The notes under the pieces: generated by a model | Told to the model about the DNA's origin: nothing | What the model saw: the letters and a program-made list of their open reading frames with translations, nothing else | Database searches by the model: none | In this document: in pieces, positions 1 through 8,958 of the stretch | Position numbering within the stretch: position 1 is the stretch's first letter | Layout of the letters: every line of letters starts with the position of its first letter | Origin: Rhodobacteraceae bacterium D3-12 | GTDB lineage: Bacteria > Pseudomonadota > Alphaproteobacteria > Rhodobacterales > Rhodobacteraceae | Direction: 5' to 3' | Length of the DNA stretch: 64,000 bases | Assembly (NCBI GenBank): GCA_025916135.1 | Contig: CP104793.1 | Location: 434,001 to 498,000, forward strand | Translations under genes and position numbers: made by a program

Positions 1-783
1 CGTATCGTCGAGGGTTTCGCCGGCTATGCCGGAGCCTGTGGCGATGCGCGAGCCGAGCAGTTTAAGGCGCTCGCCTGCCAGTTCGCACCACGCGCCGGGA
101 AAGGGGGAGAGGCCGCGGATTTGCTGGTCGATTTCGGTGGCGGGGCGGGTCCAGTCGATGCGGGCCTCGGATTTGTCGATCTTGGCGGCGTAGGTGACGC
201 CCGCGTCGGGTTGCGGTTCGGGGGCAAGGTCGGGCAGGGCGTCGAGGGCTTCGGTAATGAGGCTGGCACCCATGCGCGACAGGCGGTCGTGCAATTGGGC
301 CGTGGTTTCATCGGCGCCGATTGGCGTGGCGCGGCGCATGAGCACATCGCCGGTGTCCAGCCCTTCGTTCATTTGCATGATACAAACGCCGGTTTCCCTA
401 TCCCCGGCCATGATCGCGCGGTGGATCGGTGCGGCCCCGCGCCAACGTGGCAGGAGCGAGGCGTGGATGTTGAGGCAGCCGTGGGTCGGCGCATCAAGGA
501 TGGCTTTGGGCAGGATCAGACCGTAGGCGACAACCACGGCAATGTCGGCGTCGAGCGCGGCAAAGGCGGCTTGCTCATCTGCTGATTTCAGCGATTTGGG
601 GTGGCGCACGGGCAGGCCGAGCGCCTCGGCGCGGCTGTGCACCGGGGTGGGGCGCTCTTTCTTGCCGCGCCCGGCCGGGCGGGGGGGCTGGCAATAGACG
701 CAGGCGATATCATGCCCGGCGGCCACCAGAGCGTCGAGAACGGGGGTGGAGAAATCGGGGCTGCCCATGAAGATGATACGCAT
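1..783 (-). CDS. fmt: Methionyl-tRNA formyltransferase, C-terminus cut by window edge
   Basis: Formylates the amino group of Met-tRNAi with 10-formyl-tetrahydrofolate so that translation can start with fMet. 261 codons lie in the window; family members are somewhat over 300 residues, so only the end of the C-terminal tRNA-binding domain is missing. The start [12 protein letters not shown] is typical of the family. The catalytic region shows [16 protein letters not shown], carrying the Asn and His of the active site, followed by EGLDTGDV with the catalytic Asp. It is last in a minus-strand run of three deformylase paralogues, the usual fmt-def pairing for adding and removing the formyl group. 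A hairpin repeat (861-910) lies in the gap before it. Confidence 0.97.
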   Translation of the reverse strand, partial: MRIIFMGSPDFSTPVLDALVAAGHDIACVYCQPPRPAGRGKKERPTPVHSRAEALGLPVRHPKSLKSADEQAAFAALDADIAVVVAYGLILPKAILDAPTHGCLNIHASLLPRWRGAAPIHRAIMAGDRETGVCIMQMNEGLDTGDVLMRRATPIGADETTAQLHDRLSRMGASLITEALDALPDLAPEPQPDAGVTYAAKIDKSEARIDWTRPATEIDQQIRGLSPFPGAWCELAGERLKLLGSRIATGSGIAGETLDDT

Positions 784-860
784 TGTTGAGCGGTCCTCGC
801 GTGGTTTGTTTCGGGTCGGGAAGGCGCGAGGCGGGTGGGTCTGCGCGCGATTGACAGGGG

Positions 861-910
861 TGGGGGCCAGCCCCCAAGCCCCCCGGGATATTTTCAGTCA
901 GATGAAGGGG
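861..910 (+). repeat. Hairpin plus TATTTT/AGATGAAG intergenic element, copy 1
   Basis: A self-complementary GGGGGCCAGCCCCC block (862-875) is followed by C-rich sequence, then GGGATATTTT and CAGATGAAG (to 907). The same ordered pieces recur at 10916-11023, 62141-62186 and 62201-62251, and the tail alone recurs at four more places. It lies between fmt and the end of the third deformylase paralogue, antisense to both. Its function is unknown. Confidence 0.75.
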
Positions 911-914
911 CGGG

Positions 915-1408
915 TCATTTGAGTTTGGCGGCGCGTTTGATCAGCATGTCGCGTTTGAGTTTGGAGAGGTGGTCGAAGTACATTTTGCCGTTGAGGTGGT
1001 CGATCTGGTGTTGGACGGAGGTGGACCACAGGCCGACGAGGTCGCGTTGTTCGGTTTCGCCGTGTTCATTGAGGAAGCGCACGGTGACGCCGCGGGGGCG
1101 TTTGAGAGTGGCGGAGACGCCGGGAGATTGGGGCTGGCTTCTTCATGGTCGCGCAGGACCGCCGAGGCGTCGATGATTTCGGGGTTGGCCATGCGAATGA
1201 CTTGCCCCCGCTCGGAAGAGGCGTCGACCACGGCGAGGCGCAGGAGCGTGCCGATCTGGGGCGCGGCGAGGCCGACGCCGGGCATGGCCTCCATCGTGTC
1301 GATCATATCGGTCCAGATCGCGCGGATGTCGTCGGTGATCGCGTCGACCGGGGTGGCGGGGGTGCGCAGGCGTTTGTCGGGCCAAGGCAGGCAGGTGCGG
1401 GCTGTCAT
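915..1408 (-). CDS. Third deformylase paralogue, catalytically degenerate and frameshifted
   Basis: Reads as a peptide-deformylase fold if one base is added near 1119-1123. Uncorrected, the frame runs on as nonsense from about residue 97; corrected it gives about 164 residues, matching the neighbour (165). Motif 1 GVGLAAPQ (44-51) is intact. Motif 2, normally EGCLS, reads EASPN, so the metal-ligand Cys is Ser92. Motif 3, normally HExDH, reads HQIDH (134-138), so the catalytic Glu is Gln. Two of the essential active-site residues are therefore lost, independent of the frameshift. The start overlaps the preceding def stop as ATGA. I infer a non-catalytic paralogue; whether the frameshift is real or a sequencing error is open. 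Confidence 0.8.
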
Positions 1409-1902
1409 GCGTGTTTCTCGAGGTAGGGGGGTTCGAGTTCGGCGCGCAGGGCGGGGGTGATCCGGTCAAAGTGGACATGGCCGTTGAGGTGGTCGAATTC
1501 GTGCTGGATCACGCGGGCTTCGGCGCCGTCGAAATCGCCCATGTGGATGTCGCCGGTTTCATCGGTCCATTGCATGGTGACGGCCTTGTGACGTTCGACC
1601 GGGACCGTGACGCCGGGGATCGAGAGGCAGCCTTCGTCCATCACCACGGGCACGCGTTCGGCGGCCATGATGAAGGGGTCGATCATCACGAGGGGTGATT
1701 TCTCGCCGTCTTTCCATGTCACGTCCATGACGAAAAACCGTTTCATCACGCCCACTTGCGGTGCAGCGAGGCCGCGACCGGAGGCGTTATACATGGTGTC
1801 GAACATATCCGAGATCAGCGGCCGCAAGTCGGCATGGCCGACCGAGGCGCAGGTTTGGGACAGGCGCGGATCGGGCCATTGCAGGATGGGAAGGATGGCC
1901 AT
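1405..1902 (-). CDS. def: Peptide deformylase (middle paralogue)
   Basis: Removes the N-formyl group from nascent proteins using a metal ion. 165 residues, a normal length. All three signature motifs are intact: GRGLAAPQ at 42-49, EGCLSIP at 90-96 with the Cys metal ligand, and HEFDH at 134-138 with two His ligands and the catalytic Glu. Translation starts 38 bases after the upstream def and ends in a 4-base overlap with the degenerate third paralogue, so the three are probably one transcript with fmt. Compared with the first paralogue it lacks the long basic C-terminal helix. Confidence 0.95.
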   Translation of the reverse strand: MAILPILQWPDPRLSQTCASVGHADLRPLISDMFDTMYNASGRGLAAPQVGVMKRFFVMDVTWKDGEKSPLVMIDPFIMAAERVPVVMDEGCLSIPGVTVPVERHKAVTMQWTDETGDIHMGDFDGAEARVIQHEFDHLNGHVHFDRITPALRAELEPPYLEKHA

Positions 1903-1939
1903 CTGGCACCTCCTTGGTCATGAGCCAAATTTGCAGCAC

Positions 1940-2458
1940 TCAGACGCGGGTTTTCTCGCGTTTGAGTTTTTGCATCTTGCGGGTGATCATCTGACGTTTG
2001 ATCGCAGAAAGATAGTCGATGAACAATTTGCCGTTCAAATGGTCAATTTCATGCTGAACGCAAGTCGCCCAGAGGCCGTCGAAATCCTGTGATTGCTCAT
2101 GTCCGTCGCGGTCGATCCATTTGACCGAGACCTCGGCGGGGCGTTTGACCTCGCCGTATTGGTCGGGGATCGAAAGGCAGCCTTCCTCGTAGGTGTTGAT
2201 CTCGTCCGAGGCGGCGGTGACTTCGGGGTTGAACATGATCAGCGGGCTGGGCGGGGTGTCGTCGTCCTTGGCGCAATCGAGCACGATGAGGCGTTGCAGC
2301 ACACCGATCTGTGGTGCGGCGAGCCCGATGCCGGGGGCGTCATACATGGTTTCAAGCATATCATCCGCCAGCGCGCGCAGATCATCAGAGAGATCGGCAA
2401 CAGGATCGCAGGTTTTCTTGAGGCGCGGATCGGGGTGGATGATGATGGGCCGTTTCAT
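1940..2458 (-). CDS. def: Peptide deformylase (first paralogue, probably the main enzyme)
   Basis: 172 residues from the ATG at 2458; a TTG six codons upstream is also possible, but MKRPIIIHPDPR is the usual family start. Motifs are GIGLAAPQ (43-50), EGCLSIP (92-98) and HEIDH (136-140), with all metal and catalytic residues present. The C-terminus is a basic helix rich in Lys/Arg, as in type 1 bacterial deformylases. It is the first gene of a minus-strand run def-def-def-like-fmt. It faces a divergent C-S lyase gene across 120 bases. Confidence 0.96.
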   Translation of the reverse strand: MKRPIIIHPDPRLKKTCDPVADLSDDLRALADDMLETMYDAPGIGLAAPQIGVLQRLIVLDCAKDDDTPPSPLIMFNPEVTAASDEINTYEEGCLSIPDQYGEVKRPAEVSVKWIDRDGHEQSQDFDGLWATCVQHEIDHLNGKLFIDYLSAIKRQMITRKMQKLKREKTRV

Positions 2459-2578
2459 GGGGCTGATGTAGGGCAAGGGGCGGGCGGGTGCAATATCGCT
2501 GTGGCATGATGTCGATGGGGTTGCACGTGGCCCTCAATCGGGTAGCGTCTGACGCAACATGCCAAGGAGACCCCGCAT

Positions 2579-3748
2579 ATGAATTTCGACGAGATTATCA
2601 ACCGCCGTGGTACCCATTCGGCGAAATGGGACAAGATGGAGGAAATTTACGGGGTTCCGGCCAAGGACGGCATCGCGATGTGGGTCGCGGATATGGATTT
2701 CCGCCCGCCCGAATGTGTGCAATCGGCGCTCAAGGGGATGCTGGACCACGGGCTGTATGGCTATTACGGCGGCGACGAGGGCTATCGTGCGGCGATCCAG
2801 TGGTGGATGCAAACCCGCCACGGCTGGGCGATTGAGCCGGAGTGGATTTTTACCACCCACGGGTTGGTCAACGGCACGGCGATGTGTGTCGAGACATGGA
2901 CCGATCCGGGCGACGGCGTTGTGTTGTTCACGCCGGTTTATCATGCCTTTGCCAAAGTTATCAAAGCGAACGGGCGGCGCGTTGTTGAATGCCCGCTGGC
3001 GCTGAACGCTGGGCGCTATGAGATGGATTTTGCCAGCTATGATGCGCTTCTGGATGGCAGCGAGAAGATGGTTGTGCTGTGTTCACCGCATAACCCCGGC
3101 GGGCGGGTGTGGAGCCGTGAAGAGTTGGAAGATGTGGCGGAGTTTGCCAAGCGCCATGATCTGATTCTGGTGTCGGATGAGATTCACCATGATCTGGTCA
3201 TGCCGGGAAACACGCATATTCCGATGGCCAATATCGCCGGGATCGAAGACCGGTTGGTGATGATGTCGGCGACGACCAAGACGTTCAACATCGCCGGGAG
3301 CCATTCGGGCAATGTGATTATCGCCGATGAGAAATTGCGGGCGCAATTCGGGGCGCGGATGATGGCGCTTGGCTTGTCGCCGAATTCATTCGGGCTTTGT
3401 ATGGCCGAGGCGGCGTATTCGCCGGAGGGGGCGGCATGGGTTGACGCTCTGAATGCGTATCTGGATGGCAACCGCAAGGTGTTTGACGACGGGATCAACG
3501 GGATTCCGGGGCTGAAGTCGATGCCGCTTGAGGCGACCTATCTGGCGTGGGTGGATTTTGCAGGCACCGGCATGGAGATGGCGGAGTTCACCGCGCGGGT
3601 TCAGGAAAAGGCGAAGATTGCCGTGAACCACGGACCGACGTTTGGCTCCGGGGGCGAGAGCTTCTTGCGGTTCAACATCGCCACGCCGCGCAAGGTGGTG
3701 GAAGACGCCGTGGCGCGGATGCAGGAGGCGTTTGCGGATTTGCAGTGA
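2579..3748 (+). CDS. PatB/MalY-type cystathionine beta-lyase
   Basis: A fold-type I PLP enzyme of 389 residues that by family cleaves the C-S bond of cystathionine or cysteine conjugates to give a thiol, pyruvate and ammonia. The N-terminus NFDEIINRRGTHSAKWD and the block VADMDFRPP are characteristic of the PatB/MalY subgroup. HNPGG lies at 171-175, and the PLP lysine is K234 in SATTKTFN. The ribosome site AAGGAG (2564-2569) is well spaced from the ATG. It stands alone, so the natural substrate cannot be read from context; a role in methionine or organosulfur metabolism is an inference. Confidence 0.9.
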   Translation: MNFDEIINRRGTHSAKWDKMEEIYGVPAKDGIAMWVADMDFRPPECVQSALKGMLDHGLYGYYGGDEGYRAAIQWWMQTRHGWAIEPEWIFTTHGLVNGTAMCVETWTDPGDGVVLFTPVYHAFAKVIKANGRRVVECPLALNAGRYEMDFASYDALLDGSEKMVVLCSPHNPGGRVWSREELEDVAEFAKRHDLILVSDEIHHDLVMPGNTHIPMANIAGIEDRLVMMSATTKTFNIAGSHSGNVIIADEKLRAQFGARMMALGLSPNSFGLCMAEAAYSPEGAAWVDALNAYLDGNRKVFDDGINGIPGLKSMPLEATYLAWVDFAGTGMEMAEFTARVQEKAKIAVNHGPTFGSGGESFLRFNIATPRKVVEDAVARMQEAFADLQ

Positions 3749-4000
3749 GGGTTGGTGTTGAGTGGTAGCATTGGTGCGTTCTTAGTGCGGATGGTGAATG
3801 TCTGGTGAGCGGACTTTGCTGCCGTTCGAGTTCTTCAGCTAAATGATCGCTTTGTGAGCATTCACCCTTGCAGGTAACCGCACCGAAGGCGGATAGACAG
3901 TTGAAGCAATCCCTTTGATCGGCCCGATCCGTTCTTGAATATTTCACGATTTCCGCCTATATAGGCATCAGTAATGGGATGGTCTAACCGTCCGTTCATT

Positions 4001-4021
4001 GGCGGGCCTTGGCTCGCCTTT
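4001..4021 (+). terminator. Weak hairpin between convergent genes
   Basis: GGCGGGCC and GGCTCGCC form an imperfect stem followed by only three T residues. It lies just after the C-S lyase and abuts the end of the DUF3800 gene. The remaining 3749-4000 stretch shows nothing I recognise. Confidence 0.3.
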
Positions 4022-4026
4022 GAATT

Positions 4027-4827
4027 TTATAGCCCTTCGTGAAACACATCGTATTTGCCGATTTCACAGGTTGCTCCCGAACAAAAGTGAAGCTTTTCAA
4101 GTAGTACCTCGATAGCTCGTTGATCGGTAAGTGAGCGTTGACCAGTTGCGTGAAGGTAGTGATTTCCAATCGGCCGCGCCGTGAGGTCGGCAAACTGAAG
4201 GCCGGTCGAGTTGCTTTTCTTATCCATCAACTCAAGCCGGAAATTCGAAAAGTCGTAGGCATTCACAGGGCCAATGAGAGCGCCCTGAACCGACACCTGC
4301 TTGTAGGCCTTGCTGAGCGCTTCATCTTCTTCTCGGCCGCGTGCTTCAAAAACAATGTGAAGCTCTTTTGCCAGTTCGTCAGGATCGTAAACTTTCAGGT
4401 AGCTCTCAATCTGTCTAAACCCCCTCGAAAGGGAGATATGATACGGATCGTATGACTTGTGCCATTCCGGCACTTTCGGCTTGTCAATCACAACGCAAAA
4501 ACATCGAAATTGGGCGTCTCGCATCAATTGCGTCAGTTCATCCATAAAGGCGTGTCTACGATTACCCTGGAGGCCTTCGTACTTCGAACGAACCGCAGGA
4601 TCTCTAATCTTGTCGGATTTCCGCAAGTCGCGCTCATGCAGAACAATGTTGTCGCAGCCCCAATATTTGAACTTCAAGCGGTTGAAGCGCGGGATCAACT
4701 CATCGATGTAGTGATCCTTCTCGAACATGCAGTAATTGAGACAGAGCAACGGATATTCTGGTGCTGCTTTCCAGTTGGAGTGGCCGCTCTCATCAACATA
4801 AACAACATATTTGCTGAACTCAGACAT
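4027..4827 (-). CDS. DUF3800 domain protein
   Basis: 266 residues from the ATG at 4827 (MSEFSKYVVYVDESG). The N-terminal YVDESG (about 10-15) is the hallmark of DUF3800, a family predicted to have an RNase H-like fold. Later acidic positions, such as VIDKPK in the middle and QFADLTA near the C-terminus, fit the pattern seen in that family. Base composition is visibly lower in GC than in neighbouring genes, and no partner gene adjoins it, which suggests an acquired single gene. DUF3800 genes often occur in variable and mobile regions; no function is established here. Confidence 0.8.
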   Translation of the reverse strand: MSEFSKYVVYVDESGHSNWKAAPEYPLLCLNYCMFEKDHYIDELIPRFNRLKFKYWGCDNIVLHERDLRKSDKIRDPAVRSKYEGLQGNRRHAFMDELTQLMRDAQFRCFCVVIDKPKVPEWHKSYDPYHISLSRGFRQIESYLKVYDPDELAKELHIVFEARGREEDEALSKAYKQVSVQGALIGPVNAYDFSNFRLELMDKKSNSTGLQFADLTARPIGNHYLHATGQRSLTDQRAIEVLLEKLHFCSGATCEIGKYDVFHEGL

Positions 4828-5095
4828 TGAAACCAACTTATGTCATTTTGTTGAGATATGGAAAAGAGATATCCGATCGAACCGTACGAGGCCTCGCCGT
4901 GGATCATGGCCGGCGCAATAGGGTGATACTTGTTCGCATTGAGAATTGTGACGCAATGGGCGGATGGGACTTGCCCCAAATAGGCCGTCCTCTCGGAGCC
5001 CAATGTCGACTTTTCGCGCATCGCATTTGTTCGAGCAAAGTGCAGCATCCGTCACTATGGACATAAACCCGTCTTTGACAACGCGGAGTGAAGCC
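4828..5095. other. 268-base gap beside the DUF3800 gene
   Basis: No convincing reading frame, hairpin or repeat is visible. Composition is intermediate between the AT-richer DUF3800 gene and the GC-rich flank. It presumably holds the DUF3800 promoter and the scar of the insertion on that side, but no direct repeats or integrase remnant were seen. Confidence 0.4.
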
Positions 5096-5446
5096 TCACA
5101 TCCGCTCGATCAACGCCACCGGAGCATCCTCTTCTCGAACGAAGTCGAGCGGGGGGCTGTCGAGGTGTTGGGTGTTGCGCTTGTATTCATAGCGCATTTC
5201 GCCGGCGTCTTCCTCGGACGCGATAACAAGGCATTGCGCGGCGTGGCGGCTGCCTTCGTAGAGGTCGATGAGGCCACGCATGTGCGGCGCGTCTTCGGCG
5301 TCGAGCGAGAAGCCGTTGTCCCAAGAGCGCAGAACGGGGTACATGTCTTCGCCGATTTGCACACGCAGGCGAGCGTTTTTCTTTTGCGCCAGCTTGCGGG
5401 CCTGCGCGAGGCCTTCGCGCATTTCTTTGGAAAAGTAGTCAGACAT
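5096..5446 (-). CDS. Small conserved-looking protein of unknown function
   Basis: 116 residues starting MSDYFSKEMREGL. The start at 5446 is chosen because GGGAGGGG precedes it, whereas the longer upstream extension has no ribosome site. The protein is soluble, with no signal peptide or membrane span. The N-terminal part is a basic amphipathic helix (Lys/Arg at 7-28) and the C-terminal half is acidic. Codon use matches the GC-rich host genes. It lies about 100 bases after cobM on the same strand, but nothing in the sequence ties it to cobalamin. I do not recognise the family. Confidence 0.7.
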   Translation of the reverse strand: MSDYFSKEMREGLAQARKLAQKKNARLRVQIGEDMYPVLRSWDNGFSLDAEDAPHMRGLIDLYEGSRHAAQCLVIASEEDAGEMRYEYKRNTQHLDSPPLDFVREEDAPVALIERM

Positions 5447-5542
5447 CGGGCCCCTCCCAGTGGTCGATAGCACAAGACTGCCTGCTAAAAGATAAAAGTA
5501 AAGCAAAGCTTTGATGACGGAGGGGAAATTGCCGGGCGGACC

Positions 5543-6334
5543 TTAGGTATTGTGGTCTTCGACCAGATCGACCCCAAGGACGGGGCGCAGGACATGGGGC
5601 TTTGCCGGGTCATAGAGCGCCGAATCGTTGAAGTCATGCGATTCGCCCAAGGCGGGGCCGAGCAGGATCAGAGCGGTGCGGGTGATCTTGGCCGCGCGGA
5701 CCTTTTTGCGGATGTCAGAGAGCGTGCCGCGGATGATCTGTTGGTCCGGCCAGCTGGCGCGGTAGGCGACGACAACGGGGCAATCGGGGCCATAGTGGGG
5801 GATCAACTGGCGTTCGATTTCGCGCATGTTGCGAATGGCGAGGTGGATCGCGAGGGTCGCGCCGGTGCGCCCGAAGTTTTCAAGCGTTTCACCGGAGGGC
5901 ATGGCCGTGGATTGCATCGACATGCGGGTGAGCACGATGGATTGCGCGATCTCGGGGATGGTGAGTTCCTGTCCGATGGCGGCGGCGGCGGCGGCATAGG
6001 CGGGCACGCCGGGGATGATCTCGTAGTCGATGTTATCGGCTTTGAGGCGGCGGATTTGCTCGGCGATGGCGCCATAGAGCGAGGGGTCGCCGGAATGCAC
6101 GCGGGCGACGTTTTGCCCGGCGGCATGGGCGCGCAGGATTTCGCCATGGGTGTCATCGAGCGTCATGGCGGCAGTGTCCATGACGCGGGCGTCATCGGGG
6201 GCGCCGGCGACCACCTCTTGTGGCACCAGCGAGCCGGCATAGAGGCAGACCGGGCAGGCCGCGATCAGACGCTGGGCCTTGAGCGTCAGGAGTTCGGGGT
6301 CGCCGGGTCCGGCACCGATGAAAAAGACGGTCAT
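5543..6334 (-). CDS. cobM: Precorrin-4 C11-methyltransferase
   Basis: Transfers a methyl group from SAM to C-11 of precorrin-4 in corrin ring synthesis. 263 residues. The N-terminal GAGPGDPELLTLKAQRLI (from residue 7) is the SAM-binding loop of the tetrapyrrole methylase family, and CLYAGSLVPQEV is typical of the CobM/CbiF branch. VHSGDPSLYGA is the second conserved methylase block. It overlaps the upstream cbiG-cobJ by four bases (ATGA), so the two are translationally coupled in the block cobI, cbiG-cobJ, cobM. Confidence 0.95.
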   Translation of the reverse strand: MTVFFIGAGPGDPELLTLKAQRLIAACPVCLYAGSLVPQEVVAGAPDDARVMDTAAMTLDDTHGEILRAHAAGQNVARVHSGDPSLYGAIAEQIRRLKADNIDYEIIPGVPAYAAAAAAIGQELTIPEIAQSIVLTRMSMQSTAMPSGETLENFGRTGATLAIHLAIRNMREIERQLIPHYGPDCPVVVAYRASWPDQQIIRGTLSDIRKKVRAAKITRTALILLGPALGESHDFNDSALYDPAKPHVLRPVLGVDLVEDHNT

Positions 6335-8166
6335 GAGGCGGCTCCTTTGGGTGTGCTGGCCGTGGTGGCGAGGTCGCCGTCGATCTTGCGGGCATAGCCG
6401 CGCGGGGTGAACATGCGCGGCCCTTCGCCAAGCTGTGCCAAGCGGGTGTTGGAGGAGCCGACAAGCACGACGGTGAGCATATCGACCTCATCCACCTCAA
6501 GCTGGTCGAGGCGGCGGTAGCGGAGGTTTTCGCTTGCCCGGCCAAGGTTGGAAGCGAGCATAACCGGCGTATCGGCGGGGCGATGTTGCAGCAGGATGTC
6601 GCGCGCCTCGGCCAGCAGGGTGCGGCGGGTTTTGCTGACCGGATTATAGAAGGCGATGACGAAGTCGCCCATCGCTGCGGCATTGAGGCGGCGGATGATA
6701 TCATCGCGCGGGGTGAGCAGGTCAGACAGGCTGATGGTGCAGAAGTCATGGCCCAGCGGTGCGCCGGCGCGCGCGGCCGCGCCTTGGAGCGCGGAAACGC
6801 CGGGCGAGCAGAGCACCTCGACCCGGTGGGCGGCGTCGGACACGCCATGTTCGTCGCTGTCCCGGTCCAAAAGTTCAAAGACCAGCGCGCCCATGGCATA
6901 GATCCCCGCATCGCCGGAGCAGACCAACGCGACGTTCTTGCCAAGCGCGGCCTGTTCCAGCGCATAGCGGCAGCGCGCCTCTTCGCCGCCAAGCGGGAAA
7001 TCGGAGCGTTTCTTGCCCGCCGCCAGCGGGCCGAGCAGGTCGATATAGAGGCCATAGCCGACCAGCTCTTCGGCCTCGGCAATCAGGCGCGACACCTCGG
7101 GCGTGCGCCATGACGCCTGCCCCGGCCCGATGCCGACCACAGAGAGCCGCCCACGGGCGCGGCCCGTGAGAGCGGTGATTGGCGCATCTGCGCGGGTCAG
7201 GGCGCAGGTGCAATTGGCGGTTTTCTGTTTCGTGACAGCAAGTTGCCCGCCAATGGAGAGGGCGGCGGCTTCGGACACGCCATGGGTTCCGACCTCGTTG
7301 AAAACCACATCGGATGGGGTGGCGAGGTTGGGGGTCTGGCGTTCCAGTTCCGCTGCTGTGAAGAGGCGCAGCGGCACGCCGAGGCGCTTTGCGGCGTCGA
7401 TGATCGCGGGTTCGTCGGCCTTGAGGTCAATGGTGGCGACGCAGGCGATGGCGCCGGGTGCGATCGCATTGGCCGAGAGCGTTTCGCTGATGAGGCTCCA
7501 CATCTCGTCCGGGTCGGCATTGCGGGCACATCCGAGGCCAAGCACATGGGTTTGCGGGTGATAGACCAGCCGCGTCGCGCCGGTTTGCGCCGGGGCTTCG
7601 CTTGTCAGCAGCTCGATGTCGCCGCCCGTTTCGGCGAGGCCAAAGATATTTTCGCCTGTGATCTTGAGGCCCGCCCCATTGAGCAGCGCCGACATGACCG
7701 GTTTGGCGTCTTGCGGATTGGCAAGCCGATAGCCAAGGGGTGGCTCATCAAGCGCGACACCCATGGCGATGTCACCAGCGGTGGTCACGGCAGCGGTCGC
7801 GTTGAGTTCGGCGGCGATACGGCTGGCCAGCCGGTTCGCCCCGCGATGCCCGCCAAGGAGCGGAATGACGACAGAGCCATCGTCCGAGACGGCAAGCACC
7901 GGTGGTTCGCTGGTCTTGTCAGACAGAAGCGGCGCGACGGCGCGGATCAGGATGCCCGCAGCGCAGACCCCGATGATCGGCGTTCCGGCGGCAAAGAGGT
8001 CGCGCGTGTGCTCAAGCGCGTTGGGAAAGAACGCGTCGGCTTTGGCCACCCGGTCCTCACGGCCATGCACCGGCGCCCCCAGAAGCGCGGCAAGTCGATG
8101 CGCCAAGGGCTCACCGGCGCGGTTGAGGCAGAGGATGACGGGAGAGATTGCGGGTGTCAGAGCCAT
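6331..8166 (-). CDS. cobJ: CbiG-CobJ fusion: cobalamin protein CbiG plus precorrin-3B C17-methyltransferase
   Basis: 611 residues joining two activities. Residues 1 to about 200 are CbiG N-terminal and middle domains (LLGGHRGANRLA at 103-114). About 205-325 is the CbiG C-terminal/CobE domain (LGLGCARN, EVGTHGVSEAAAL). From about 340 to the end is a tetrapyrrole methylase with GIGPGQ at 345-350, VCSGDAGIYAMG and AFYNPVSKTR, typical of CobJ/CbiH ring-contraction methyltransferases. By family, CbiG opens the ring lactone and releases acetaldehyde in the anaerobic route, while CobJ contracts the ring. The start overlaps cobI by 10 bases and the end overlaps cobM by 4, giving a tightly coupled operon. 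Confidence 0.93.
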   Translation of the reverse strand: MALTPAISPVILCLNRAGEPLAHRLAALLGAPVHGREDRVAKADAFFPNALEHTRDLFAAGTPIIGVCAAGILIRAVAPLLSDKTSEPPVLAVSDDGSVVIPLLGGHRGANRLASRIAAELNATAAVTTAGDIAMGVALDEPPLGYRLANPQDAKPVMSALLNGAGLKITGENIFGLAETGGDIELLTSEAPAQTGATRLVYHPQTHVLGLGCARNADPDEMWSLISETLSANAIAPGAIACVATIDLKADEPAIIDAAKRLGVPLRLFTAAELERQTPNLATPSDVVFNEVGTHGVSEAAALSIGGQLAVTKQKTANCTCALTRADAPITALTGRARGRLSVVGIGPGQASWRTPEVSRLIAEAEELVGYGLYIDLLGPLAAGKKRSDFPLGGEEARCRYALEQAALGKNVALVCSGDAGIYAMGALVFELLDRDSDEHGVSDAAHRVEVLCSPGVSALQGAAARAGAPLGHDFCTISLSDLLTPRDDIIRRLNAAAMGDFVIAFYNPVSKTRRTLLAEARDILLQHRPADTPVMLASNLGRASENLRYRRLDQLEVDEVDMLTVVLVGSSNTRLAQLGEGPRMFTPRGYARKIDGDLATTASTPKGAAS

Positions 8167-8858
8167 GGGTCGGCACCTTTCACGACAAGGATCATTGAGA
8201 AATAGGGCGCGCTGTCGGGCGCGTGTTCAAGCGGCGTGATATGCTCGGTCGGCAGGGTCGCCCGCTCGATATACTGCGCGTGGTTGGTGAGGCCCAACTC
8301 TGCCAGCAGCGCCCGTATGCGCGGCAGGTGGCGGCCCAGCTTCATGATGGCAATACTGTCGGCCTGCCCGAGGCGCGATCGCAAGGCATCGTCGTCCATC
8401 GGTGCAGGCAGGACGGTGAACACCTCATTACGTGCGGCAAGCGGCAGGGCGGCGCGGGCAGCAGAGGCCATAACCGAGGCGACGCCGGGGATCACCTCGA
8501 CGGTATGCGTATTGCTGAGCCGCGCATGCAGATACATGAACGAGCCATAAAACAACGGATCGCCCTCGCAGAGGAACGCGACATCGCGCCCGGCGTCCAA
8601 CGCTTTGGCGATCTGCGCTGCGCCTGTGTCATAGGCGGCCTGGGCGGGTGCGCGTTCGCGGCTCATCGGCAGGTCAAGTCGGATTTCCTCGGCCTCTGCG
8701 CTGATATGGGCCGCCGCGATCGACCGCGCCATACTCTGCGTCTCCGGCAGCGCCGGATAGGCTACCACCGGGCACGCCGCGATCAGCCGCGTAGCCTTGA
8801 GCGTCAGCAACTCCGGGTCCCCCGGCCCAAGCCCGATCCCGAACAGCGTGCCGCTCAT
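8157..8858 (-). CDS. cobI: Precorrin-2 C20-methyltransferase
   Basis: Methylates C-20 of precorrin-2 (or its cobalt form), committing it to cobalamin. 233 residues. The N-terminal FGIGLGPGDPELLTLKA is the SAM-binding loop; CEGDPLFYGSFMYL and EVIPGVASVMA are the conserved CobI/CbiL blocks. It is first of the coupled trio cobI, cbiG-cobJ, cobM. A hairpin-tail repeat element lies 20 bases upstream of its start, and no strong ribosome site is visible there. Confidence 0.95.
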   Translation of the reverse strand: MSGTLFGIGLGPGDPELLTLKATRLIAACPVVAYPALPETQSMARSIAAAHISAEAEEIRLDLPMSRERAPAQAAYDTGAAQIAKALDAGRDVAFLCEGDPLFYGSFMYLHARLSNTHTVEVIPGVASVMASAARAALPLAARNEVFTVLPAPMDDDALRSRLGQADSIAIMKLGRHLPRIRALLAELGLTNHAQYIERATLPTEHITPLEHAPDSAPYFSMILVVKGADPWL

Positions 8859-8877
8859 AGCTGGCGCTTTCCGGTGG

Positions 8878-8902
8878 CTTCATCTGACTTCAAATATCCT
8901 CC
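8878..8902 (-). repeat. TATTT/AGATGAAG element tail, copy 2
   Basis: Read on the minus strand: GGAGGATATTTGAAGTCAGATGAAG. It matches the tail of the 861-910 element but lacks a strong GC hairpin in front. It lies between cobL and cobI, in the same sense as both, close to the cobI start. Confidence 0.65.
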
Positions 8903-8958
8903 GCGAAGCGTCCCGCAGGGGTCACAGGCGCAGGTGTTCCAAATTGCACGCGAACGGT

